DNA of 64,000 bases from assembly GCF_048569485.1 (NCBI RefSeq), contig NC_134353.1:530937008-531001007 (forward strand). Reading direction: 5' to 3'. Position 1 is the first letter of the stretch; every line of letters begins with the position of its first letter. Shown in pieces: positions 18,111 through 28,600 of the stretch. This DNA is from Anomaloglossus baeobatrachus (taxonomy: Eukaryota; Chordata; Amphibia; Anura; Aromobatidae). Under the pieces are notes generated by a model. The model worked only from the letters and a program-made list of their open reading frames with translations, had not been told where the DNA came from and did no database searches. A program made the position numbers and the translations under genes.

Positions 18111-21100
18111 ATGGTTAAAATTTTAACACTAAATGTTAAGGGTTTAAACTCAAACATTAAGAGGCGAATGGCATTAGGTGAGATGCGGACCCAGCGAGCT
18201 GATGTGGTTTTCTTGCAGGAAACGCACTTGAATCTCAACGGGAACTGCAATTTCGCCAAACACCTTTACCCTACGATTTTTTTAGCCTCTCAGGAAAGGA
18301 AAAAAGCCGGTGTGGCGATCTTGATATCAAGGACCTGTCCCATTCAAGTTACTACCTCCCTGGCAGACCCACAGGGTAGATACCTTATCCTACAAGGGAC
18401 ATATAAGGAAGTTCCAATCCTTTTGTGTAACATTTATGCCCCTAACACCTCCCAGATCCTTTTTTTGAACCGGGTATTCCTCAAATTAACACGCCTTCCC
18501 CCTTCAGTGTGGATAGTGGGTGGAGATTTTAACACTATTTTCTCTGACTCTTTAGACAGGTTGACCATTAACAATCAATTGTCGAGCCCGTCTCAACGTA
18601 AATTGACAGCTGCCTTTCGAAGACTGATCCGCAGGTTTGCCTTATTTGATTTGTGGCGAGTTAAACATCCCTCAGAAAAAACCTTTACCTTCTACTCTCC
18701 CCCTCATGGTACACACACCAGGATTGATTTCTTCTTTGGCAACATTCAGGCCCTTAGATGGACGAGCAAAGTGGATATTGGTGCAATAACGTGGTCAGAC
18801 CACGCGCCAATGACTCTCACCCTAGATCAGACAACCCAACGTACAAGAGTCTGCCACTGGAGGCTCAATGAGTCCCTCCTCAAGAGAACTTCCTACAGAG
18901 ACAAACTGGAAGCAGGATTGATGGAATACTTTGAGAACAATGAGGGGTCAGTGCCCAATTTTTCTACTATCTGGGAAGCCCATAAGGCCGTCTTTAGTGG
19001 GCAATGCATAGCTTTAAGCTCCCGCATCAAAAAAGATAGACTATATCAGAGAGATCAGCTCCTTAAAAGTCTCAGAGACTTAGAAAATAGGATGACCCTT
19101 AACCCATCAATACGTACCCTTAGAGGTATAGTAAAGACTCGTGCCCAACTGAAGGACCTAGAGGTCAATATAACAGAAAAATTACTACTCTATAGCAGGC
19201 ATAAATACTATGACAAAGGAAATAAATCTCACTCTCTTTTAGCCCGCCAACTTAGGGAGGAGAGGGGGAACTCATCCGTTTATGCCTTGAGAGATTCGGG
19301 AGGGAATACGTTATATGACCCCACTAAAGTTGCAAAGATTTTTCAGGATTATTTGTCAAGATTGTATTCTTTGCCCAGCACCTTTCCTACAGACCCAGGA
19401 AAACAGAGGGAGCTAATCCACTCCTTTCTTGAGCAGTGTAAGCTGCCTACCCTTACTACGACTGCCGTAAACACACTAAATAAAGAAATCACATGTGAAG
19501 AGGTAGGGGAGGTGCTTAAATTACTTCCTAATGGAAAATCACCGGGTCCAGACGGCCTGACATACTTCTACTACAAGGCATTTGCGGATCGACTTACCCC
19601 CTATTTAGTTAAATTATTTAATAGCTTCCTCACGGGCTCCCCTATACCCACAAGTATGTTACATTCATATATTACGCTTATACCCAAACCTGGGAAGGAT
19701 GCTATGGAATGTGCCAACTATAGGCCCATAGCACTCCTTAATGCTGATTTGAAAATCTTCACTAAACTATTAGCTCTACGCCTTTCAGTTCTACTTCCTC
19801 ACCTAATACATAAAGACCAGGTGGGTTTTGTCCCTTGTAGACAGGGAGGGGACAATACTAGGAAGATCATTGACTTAGTAGAGGTTGTTAATAAGAGAGA
19901 GAGTGAAGCACTCCTTCTTAGTTTGGATGCGGAGAAGGCGTTTGACCGTCTGGGGTGGCCATTCATGTTCGAAATATTGCATCAATTTGGAATTTCAGGT
20001 CCATTTATTACTGCCCTGAAAAGTCTATATTCACGCCCCTCGGCTTCGGTTAAGCTTCCTTATGCCACATCCCAACCCTTTCAAATACACAATGGCACTC
20101 GTCAGGGATGCCCTTTGTCCCCCCTTCTCTTTGTCATGTGTATTGAACCATTGGCGGCTGCTATTTGCAATGACCCTAATATACATGGAGTAATGGTACG
20201 AGATAAGGAGTTTAAGCTATCTCTATATGCGGATGATGTCCTATTGATCTTGTCCCAACCACATATCACCCTCCCGAATTTGCATTCCTTGTTACTACAA
20301 TTTGGAAGGTTGTCAGGGTATAAGGTCAATCAGAACAAAACAGAAGCTCTGCCTCTTAATATTCCACAGATGCGGGTCTCCTCCTTACAGGGAAACTACA
20401 ATTATAAATGGAAAAATATATCCTTGACATACCTTGGGATACAATTAACATCTAAGTATAAGCTTTTGTATCAGCAGAACTATCCTAGTTTATTTACTGA
20501 GATAAAAAGGCTCCTGCTCAATTGGAACAAGCTCCCATTGTCTCTGTTTGGAAGAATCTCTGCAGTCAAAATGTCTGTTCTGCCAAAGCTCCTTTACCTG
20601 TTTGAGACCCTTCCGGTGTGTGTACCATACAAAGAATTGCGCAACATTCAGTCTAGTATACTTCAATTTGTTTGAGCCCATAAGAGACATAGAATCAAGA
20701 AAACAACATTATTTGACAGTAAACTGAGAGGAGGCCTGGGGGTCCCTGATATTACTAGGTACTATTGGGCAGCACACTTATGTCACATCCCTGCATGGTC
20801 TAATCGCAGTGCCTTCTCTAGATGGATGGAAATAGAGAAGTTATGGCTAGCCCCAATACACCCTAACTCCTACCTTTGGGGCACCTCATCTAATAAGCCT
20901 GACCCACATACCCTGGGCCCTATAGCCTTCACGAAGAGGATATGGGACTGTTGTGTCAAGAAGTTTCCACTTAAATCTGAACACTCTCCATTGACTTCTT
21001 TTCTTTTTAATCCCAGAATGCTAGACGGTATGCATGGTATAACGACAAAAACATGGTTTGACAGGAAACTCTTTTGCTTTGCTGACATAGTAGACGCACA

Positions 21101-21914
21101 CTCCAGAGTCCTTCTCCCATACGCCACCATAGCTGCTAAATTTAATCTCCCAGGCAATTCCCAATATCGGTATTTACAAGTTAGACACCTGATGCACTCC
21201 CTTTTTACCTCATTAGAAGTCTCTATCCCTACACTTTTTGAGAGATTGTGCAGAGCCGGGGCCTCTACTAAAGGCCTCATCTCTGACATATATCGTATTT
21301 TAATGGCTCCGTGCCCAGAAGACAAGCCAAATCATACATATATGAGGAAATGGGAAGATTTCCTTGGTGAGTCCATTCCCTTGTGTATGTGGAGGCGGAT
21401 CTGGGATACGGCCTCTAAGACATCTTCATGCTATGTCTATAAGGAAAATCAGTATAAATTACTTATGTATTGGTATCACACCCCATCACTACTATATAAA
21501 CTAAACCCAGCTATACCTGACAACTGTTGGAGGTGTGGAGCCACAGGAGGAGACATACCGCACATATTCTGGGTATGCCCCAATATCCAGTGTTTCTGGA
21601 GGTTGGTGCAATCTCTTATTTATAAAGTAACTAATCTTCGGATTCCCCTGGATCCTAAATTCTATTTATTAAATATACCACTTGCTCAGCTGGGGAAAAG
21701 AGTGAAGCGGTTACTATTACACATGACCACAGCAGCTAGATGTCTGATTGCCCGTAACTGGAGGTTGGCCCATCCACCCTCACTTACAGATCTCCAATCT
21801 CGGATCCAAGATGTGAGAAGGATGGAGTATTTATCTGCCCTGTCAAATAACACAGTAGGTCTTTTTGAGAGTGTTTGGTCACTTTGGGATACTTATTGGG
21901 CCAACAAAGAATAA
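18111..21914 (+). pseudogene. L1 copy 1 ORF2 (endonuclease + reverse transcriptase), one nonsense codon
   Basis: A 1267-codon frame interrupted only by an in-frame TGA at 20673-20675, where the context (QFV-stop-AHKRHR) suggests a former tryptophan codon. The frame then continues unchanged to 21914. The N-terminal apurinic-type endonuclease shows LNVKGLNS, QETHLN, GGDFN and the SDHAPM active-site box. The reverse transcriptase shows NGKSPGPDG, LSLDAEKAFDRLGW, GTRQGCPLSP and YADDVLLIL. The C-terminal part has a cysteine motif (CWRCGATGGDIPHIFWVC). Otherwise it looks functional, which makes this a recent insertion. Confidence 0.93.
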
Positions 21915-22176
21915 CAGTGAAGTACGGCCTTGATGGAAGCCTGATATGCTCACCCTCCCCAATCCATCCCCCCTCCCTTATGTTTCCCTGTCTAGTATTG
22001 TATTGTTCGTCTTGTCATATTCCCTGTTTTCAGTGTATTAGTGGATAATATGGATACTGATTTCTGGTTTACAGTTATTAACAAGTTTGTGAGACATATC
22101 CATGCATCCATGTATTTTTTTTTTGTATCTGTTTTAAAAATCTTAATAAAACATTCAGTTATAAAAGCCACAGGGG

Positions 22177-22397
22177 ATCGATAAGGTGTAAACCTGCTGA
22201 CAAACAAGATGTATATAAATACAAGAATAAATATACATATTATCGCAAGAATATAATATAATAAAAAATGCACTGGGGTATGTAGAAAATATATATTAAA
22301 AATAAAAAATAAAAAAATATATATATCTAAAAAATATTAATATAATAAAATAGGAGACCTGTCATAAAAACCATAGCTAAAAATATATATATATATA
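22177..22397. other. AT-rich remainder of the PLE relic centre
   Basis: The sequence right of the L1 target duplication continues what lies left of it (14236-14508). It is AT-rich with ATAT runs and has no gene. It ends at the TA flank of the next transposon. Confidence 0.45.
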
Positions 22398-23167
22398 CCG
22401 TATTTTTTGGACCATAAGACGCACTTTTTTTCCTCCAAATTTGGGAGGAAAGTGTGGGGTGCATCTTATGGTCTGAAGCTGCTGGGTAGGGAGCTGTGGG
22501 GAGTCAGCGCTATGCAGTGGGATCACAGAAGGCAGGGAGGGTCGCAGCTACAGGAAGCCGGCGCTGGAGAAACCACATGTGCCCGCTGCTTAAAGTAAGT
22601 GAATATTCATTAGCTGCTCCCCGCCCACCTCTCTCTGCAGACTGCGGGGGTGAGCAGCAGCAAATCGATAGTTTAATGTAAACAGCGGACACACGTGGGA
22701 GCTCCAGACGCCGGCTTCCTGCAGCTGCTGGGGAGACTGTGTGTCCGCTGTGAAGGAGGCAGGAGCAGGGGGGCCGCTGCAGCCATATCTGGCCCGGAGG
22801 AACTGCACATCACTGCAGTGTCCGGGGCCAGAGCACGGCATACCTTCACAGCACAGCCGCAGTCTCTGTGCTGAGGGCTCACATTACTTTCACTTTGCTC
22901 CTGCTGCCTCTGCACTAGAAACGAAGTCTCCCGTAGCTGACAAGGACCTACAGTGATGTAATGCAGAGGGGTGGGCCAGAGCAGCACAGAACAGCACAGT
23001 GCCCGCCTCTTCATTACATCACTGCAGGTCCTTGAGAGATGGGAGACTTTGTAATGCCAGGACCAAACTGAAGCATGATGAGCATCACATCAGTAAAAGT
23101 AAGGCAATAAATAATATAGTATAGGCATTACTTTACACCTGGATGGGGTTGGATTATATATATATAT

Positions 23168-23211
<44 letters not shown>

Positions 23212-23642
23212 TGTAACTCTATACACACACTATATAACTCTATACACACACATACACACACCCACAGTATATAACTATATATACACACACACACAATATA
23301 ACTATAACTATATACACACACACACACACACTATATATAACTATATATACACACAGTATATAGCTCTATATACACACACACACACACACACACACTATAA
23401 CTATATATACACACACACACCAGATTGGAGGATCACACATATAATGATGGGGAACATACATATTCCACGATGGGGGCCATATATACCTGGAAGGTACCCA
23501 GAATGGGGGATATTACCTCAGTAACACTGTCAGCAGTAAAATAATAGTGTGTCATGACCACATTCTTTTACTTTAATTTTATTTTTTTCCTATTTTTTCC
23601 TCCTCTAAAACAAGGGTGCGTATTATAGTCCGAAAAATACGG
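22398..23642. mobile_element. TA-flanked non-autonomous DNA transposon, copy A
   Basis: Inverted ends begin CCGTATTTTTTGGACCATAA on the left and close with the complement (TATAGTCCGAAAAATACGG) on the right, each flanked by TA. The same end family bounds the 60387-61208 copy. The 1245-bp interior is partly GC-rich (22400-23050) and holds a long CA-type microsatellite; several short frames there have no family signature and no transposase is present. TA flanks suit the Tc1/mariner class, but the superfamily is not certain. Confidence 0.7.
23152..23425. repeat. (CA)n/(TA)n microsatellite cluster
   Basis: Runs of ACACAC up to about 35 bases alternate with ACTATATAACTCTATA-type spacers inside DNA transposon copy A. 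It is a simple repeat, probably variable in length between individuals. Confidence 0.95.
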
Positions 23643-23664
23643 TATGCATTTTTTTAATATATTT

Positions 23665-24775
23665 TCATATATCACTTCATGATGTTGGTGACACATGTAA
23701 TGTTTTATTTCTCCGTGTGTCTGATATAAGTGTTTGCACTGATCGGCTCTCGGGCCACCTCCATTTTCTCTATTTACTTAGTTTCAATGTTACACTTGCT
23801 CTGTGTCCTTCTGTTAGCGCAGGCGCCGTGTGGTTTTTTCCCCACGGTATTGAACTTTGTTCACCCCCTGGTTTCTGCACTTGCTCCCCGCGCATGCGGG
23901 TTCTGTCTTTTTCCCACGCTTCTGAACGTCTATGAACTCCTACACTAAGTTTGAGGTTATGAGCTACTCCTGGATGTGTGGATTCTATCTTACTTTCACG
24001 ATGGGATGTCATGAGTTTTTTTGGAATATTTTCTCTCTGTTATCATACCGATACTGGGGAAATGATGGTGTCTTTTTTCTTTGAAGCACTACACGCTCTG
24101 CTGGCGGTGTGGTTTCATGCTCCTATTTCCCTGTTTTCTGATCCTATTTCGTCTCCAGCGCTGACACCTCTAGGTGAGTTCTAGGCTCATATCACGTTGT
24201 TCTGTTGTAGATTGACACTATCTGTGGATATATATATATATTTTTTTGTTTTTTCAGAGTCTCATTACCACATGTATTTTTGTTTTATGTTTTCTTACTT
24301 CACGAATTTCAACGTATGACCATTTATGATATAATGATGTCAGGGATTTCGTATCCCTTTCCCGCCCGTTTTTTTATAACAGAGGCGGTCCTTTGACGTC
24401 AGCAAATGTATATATGTGTTGTCCATTCCTGTTGCAATAGATTTGATGTTATCTTATGCCTGACGGTCCTGAGGAAGGGAGCTGAGCCTCCAGAAACGCG
24501 TAGACCTGTGCTAAATAAAGATTCATTAATCGGACTACTTGAACCAGTGATCATTTGGCGCGGCTTATGAAAACCCTTTTTCTACCACTGTTATCTGTTA
24601 TCTGCCACTCGGGTTGCTGCTGCCGTGATCCAATTCATCCATGCCTTTATAGTAGTTGTGACTTTCACAACTACATCTGGTGAGTATTATTGCTCCCTGT
24701 CCTCCTCCCCATACATTATTGGGGTAAGACCCTATTGCGCTTGTTTTTCCACAGCTCTTCTTTTATTGACTCTTG
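23665..24775 (+). mobile_element. Penelope-like element, right arm with hammerhead
   Basis: The first ~270 bases are the inverted partner of 13965-14235. Downstream lies a hammerhead motif (24465-24506), then a stretch from AATAAAGATTCATTAATC to the TTGTGACTTTCACAACTACA region. That stretch is shared, in reverse, with 15480-15797 and 51281-51602, which defines a common PLE terminal module. No open frame codes for reverse transcriptase or endonuclease here. Confidence 0.65.
24465..24506 (+). ncRNA. Hammerhead ribozyme motif, PLE type
   Basis: GGTC (24465-24468) and GACC (24503-24506) form stem I. The core boxes are CTGAGGA and GAAA; stem III is the palindrome ACGCGT; the cleavage triplet is GTA. 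Stem II (GGGAGCTGAGCCTCC) is less regular than in the other copies, so activity is less certain. Confidence 0.7.
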
Positions 24776-25106
24776 TCACGTGAAACTCAAGATTGGTGTT
24801 AATTGGAGGCGGTGGTAATGGTGTCGGCTCCAGAGATGCATCAAATTTCTGTGAAAAACATTATGTATGTTAAGTGCTGGGTGTAGCTCACGCTGAACGG
24901 TCACAGTGTTAATAATGGTGATCACTTTCTATGGACAAATGAACCTATGAAACCTTCAACTTGATATTCTTAGTGACCAACCATATGTAAGCATTCCCAC
25001 ACAGGTCCGGACTTGACAAATTTCTTTTCTCAGCCATGCGTTAATATCAATCCCCCATAACCCTCAGGTTGTTCAGAACTCCATGCCATATTGGAGAGGG
25101 TGATGA
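24776..25106. other. Unassigned stretch
   Basis: No open frame, repeat end or RNA gene was recognised between the PLE end and the L1 tail. It may be old host intergenic DNA. Confidence 0.4.
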
Positions 25107-25811
25107 ATGTTTATTTTTTGTTTTTTATAATTCTTTATTTAGCTTGACAACGATTGATTGTACAACAGGAAATCACATTTCAAGAAAAGATTACTTACAA
25201 ATTGCAAATTATCACAGAAAAAGTCACATAATTAAAAGGGGGAGTAGTGGGGGTGTATGAGAGGAGGGTGGAAGAAGCGTTGATTCACCCAGAAGTCAGC
25301 AGGGCGACGCTTTCCCCGAATTATCTTCGTGCCCCCTTATACTCGTCTGTCTGCTGAAAGTCCATCCAGTAATACTATGTGGCCCAGAACTTTTCATAGG
25401 TGTCATGGATCGAAGAAGTCAAGTCCTTCATGTGCATAAGGTCATTGACACTTGAGATCCATAGAGCTACAGTTGGACAGGTGACACTCCTCCAGTTTAG
25501 GGGGACACATGAACGAGCCGCCATAATCAAAAATCTCAAGAGAGAGCATTTGTACTTGGACCCATTTCTCCTGTAAACCCTGTCACTGTGCGGAGAATTT
25601 TACATACCCTGGTGCAGAAGGGTTGTAACACATTACAGTCCCAGAAAATATGTAGGAAAGTGCCTTCTGCCCTGCTGCACCGCCAACATACTGGGTCCAC
25701 TGAGGGAAACATAGTGTGCAAACAAGAGGGGACTCTATACCAGCATGCGAGGATTTTGTAATTGGCCTCTTGCAGTCTCGAGCTAATAGACGTTTTATAA
25801 GCCAAACTACA
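25107..25811 (-). pseudogene. L1 copy 2 (outer, minus strand): ORF2 C-terminus and 3' end
   Basis: T-rich text at 25107-25140 is the tail of a minus-strand L1. The frame 25838-25536 encodes the ORF2 C-terminus (SSRLQEANYKILACWYRVP, then CWRCSRAEGTFLHIFWDC, the same cysteine motif as in copy 1). The Tc1 element cuts it at 25812, and the upstream part of the same LINE resumes at 41729-42345. This is the oldest layer of the nest. Confidence 0.8.
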
Positions 25812-26411
25812 TACAGTCATATGAAAAAGTTTGGGCACCCCTATTGATGTTAACCTTTTTTTCTTTATAACAATTTGGGTTTTTGCAACAGCTATTTCAG
25901 TTTCATATATGTAATAATTGATGGACTCAGTAATATTTCTGGATTGAAATGAGGTTTATTGTACTAAAACAAAATGTGCAATCTACATTTATGTTTAATC
26001 TCTTTTTTATTGAAAAATTAAGGTTGGTTACAATAAGCAGGGCTGCAGACCAAGGCAAACCCCCAAATAGAGACAAAACAAAAAAACAAAAACAAACCAA
26101 GAATGCAATGAAACATGAAAGGCTTTGCATGGTTGCAGCCATATACAGTTTGTTACAATAAAGAACATTTAAGAACATTTATATAATTCTGTCTTGAACC
26201 ATTATAAAAGTATAAAATCCATAAACTATACCATAAACAGCAAAGATTTACCATTCATACCATAGAGGCACATAATGGTCAGTCGAAGGAAAAGAAATAA
26301 AGAGAGAAAGAAAGAGGGAAGTAGACAAAGTGAATGATGACGGGGAAAAGGATCATGGGGAAGGGCAAGAAAGGGTCGGGAATAACTAGCAGGGAAAATC
26401 TAGGTAGAGTC

Positions 26412-28102
26412 TCAACTCGGCCCAAAGAGGGACCTGAAGTCTGGAGAATCCAAAAAAATGACCCAGGGACTCCAGATCTTAATAAATTTTTCAGTAGCGT
26501 CCTGAATTTCAGCAGTGAGACTCTCCATTCTGTAAAGGGAGGCCATCTCCTCAAGCCACTCATCCAAAGCGGGGGCACGGGTGGACCTCCAGTGTCTGGG
26601 GATAATGGCTCGGGCAGCCGCTAGGCAAAACCGCAATAGTCCCATTTTCTGAGATTTAACAGACCCCGGTAGTATAGATAAGAGGGCGATTTGTGGAGAA
26701 CCAGAGAGGGCCTCCCCACTAATGCTATTGTATGCCAAGAAGACCGCACTCCAAAAAGGCTTAATGAGGCTACAGCTCCACCATATTTGCAACATATCCC
26801 CCCTCTCGTGATTAAACCGCCAACATCTGTCTGACACTGAAGGGAAGATTGCATGTAGGGCATGAGGGCAGCGGTACCAGCGGGTGAGAATTTTATAACC
26901 CTTTTCCTGGACCGAACAAGCCCTAGAGAATTTGTGAGTGAAAAGAAAAGCAGTCCTCCATTCCTCAACCCGGATAGTGACGCCCAAGTCTCTACTCCAT
27001 CCCCCCACAAATTTGAGCTCGTCCACATCCCCCTTCTGGATCAAAAGGTTATAGATAAGGGACAGGGTATGTCCCGGAGCCTCTTCCAAAAGAAAGAGCT
27101 TTTCAAACGAGGAGGGGGGGGGGCAGCATAAAGTGCCTCCCGGCCTGATCCGGTCAAGAAAGACCTGATCTGGAAGTATTCAAACCAGGGTATGGCCCCT
27201 CCCAAGGCAGAGGCAGAGAGCAAGTCGTATGTGGGCAATGGGGATCCCTGAAGTATTTGAAAGAAGCGCACGTCCCCACTCCTCCCCCGGCACAGGAAAA
27301 CATCGGCCCCAACTGCCGGGGCAAAATCTGGGTTTGAAAAGATAGGGGAGAGGGGACCGCACCCCCTGGACAGACGACCCCTTTTGACTTTGACCCTGGC
27401 AGAGGGATTCCTATAAAGGGAAGAGACCCTTTCAATGAATTTGTCTCCCAGTCCCACCTGCCGCAGAGAGGCCATCACAAACTCCCAGCTGACTCTATCA
27501 AAGGCCTTCTCTGCATCAATGGAGAGAAGGCACGTAAGGAGACCTCTGGCCTTAGCCCGCGCCATAAGAATAAGGGTTTTGTTGGTATTGTCCCTGGCCT
27601 CACGACCCAATACAAAGCCAACCTGATCAGTGTGAATAATACCAGGAAGAAGTGGAGCCAGTCTATTGGCGAGAGCCTTGGCAAAAATTTTGATGTCAGC
27701 ATTGATGAGGGAGATGGGTCTGTAGTTAGAGACAGATGAATGATCCTTCCCCGGTTTGGGTAGAACACTAATATGTGCTGCTAGGGACAGGGCGACAAAG
27801 GGGGAGTCTCCAGATACAGAGCCAAAAACCCGCGTGAGGAAAGGGACAATTTGGTCACCAAATATCTTATAAAACTTGGAGGTAAATCCGTCCGGACCTG
27901 GACTCTTACCATTCGGGGAGGCTTTAATTATGGCGAGGATCTCTTCTGTGGAAAAGTCCTCTTCCAAGGCTACCGCATCCCTTTCAGAGATCTGAGGGAG
28001 TGCAGTTTGCTGCACATATTCGTTAACTTTACGCTGGAAAGATTGTGGCGGCATATCTCTAAACTGCCCCTTCAAATTATAGAGGTCATCATAGAACGAA
28101 CG
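26412..28102 (-). pseudogene. L1 copy 3 ORF2, reverse transcriptase and C-terminal half
   Basis: The reverse transcriptase blocks NGKSPGPDGFTSKFY, NYRPISLINADIKIF, DQVGFVLGREARDNT and LSIDAEKAFDRVSW are present. After the GCGPLSP box (~27.36 kb) the sequence passes almost directly to the ORF2 C-terminal part. The YADD-bearing palm and the thumb that follow this box in copy 1 (about 200-250 residues) appear deleted. A second frame change leads into 27089-26412, with CWRFNHERGDMLQIWWSC as the cysteine motif. The copy is dead. Confidence 0.85.
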
Positions 28103-28578
28103 TGTTATGGTTAATATTTTATATTAAGTTTTGATTATCATTTAAGCAATTTATTTATGTTTAATAATTTTGTATTTTTGTATTAGCTTTATAAGTGTTA
28201 TTCATAAAAGCAATAGCACTGGGTGTAGTCTCTTTAAAGAGGTCTTTGTCTAAAGTTTCTTTGTTACTGAAGGTCCAGAAAACTGGACAGATCTGGTTTT
28301 AAGGAATTCAGCAGGATCCATAATTTACGATTTTGTTATTTCCAACTTTCATTCCATTTTTGGTCATGTACTAAGCCGTCCCCTTTTCTTTTGTGGTTTT
28401 AATAAACTACTGTTTGGGCATCTGAGATTCAGACAAAGCCTGGTACACGGACATTGACTGTGTGTTCTTGTGTTTGTCTCCGATGCATCGCTATTAATTG
28501 GACCAACATTGGCAGGTCTGGAGATCACTTTGCATCTCACCCTAAATTAGCTCTCCCAGGAAAGGGGTTTCCACGACA
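28103..28578 (+). repeat. 5' LTR of the endogenous retrovirus
   Basis: Begins TGTTATGG and ends CCACGACA. It contains an AATAAA polyadenylation signal near 28400 (GGTTTTAATAAACTACTG). It is nearly identical to the 3' LTR; I noted one difference (GGCAGGTCTGG here, GGCAGATCTGG there). Confidence 0.95.
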
Positions 28579-28583
28579 GAACA

Positions 28584-28600
28584 TGGTGCAGAAACCCGAG
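28584..28600 (+). promoter_or_regulatory. Retroviral primer-binding site, tRNA-Phe type
   Basis: TGGTGCAGAAACCCGAG starts six bases after the 5' LTR. It matches the complement of the vertebrate tRNA-Phe 3' end (TGGTGCCGAAACCCGGG) at 15 of 17 positions. tRNA-Phe priming is inferred from that. Confidence 0.75.

Larger units (their letters stand above)
14524..22161 (+). mobile_element. Full-length L1 (Tx1/L1 group) LINE, copy 1
   Basis: A 7.6-kb LINE between perfect 15-bp target duplications (TAAAAGCCACAGGGG at 14509-14523 and 22162-22176). It has a GC-rich 5' region (14524-16339), ORF1, a 715-base spacer without a gene, ORF2 and a 250-base 3' tail ending in TTAATAAAACATTCAGTTA rather than a long poly(A). 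A 474-bp palindromic PLE insertion sits in the 5' region at 15480-15953. Frames crossing 14494-15154 on the minus strand are GC-driven shadows of the 5' region. Both ORFs are almost intact, so the copy is young. Confidence 0.92.

Noticed and set aside
22407-23014. Cluster of short frames inside DNA transposon copy A
   Set aside because: They overlap each other on both strands in GC-rich text and show no transposase or other family motif.
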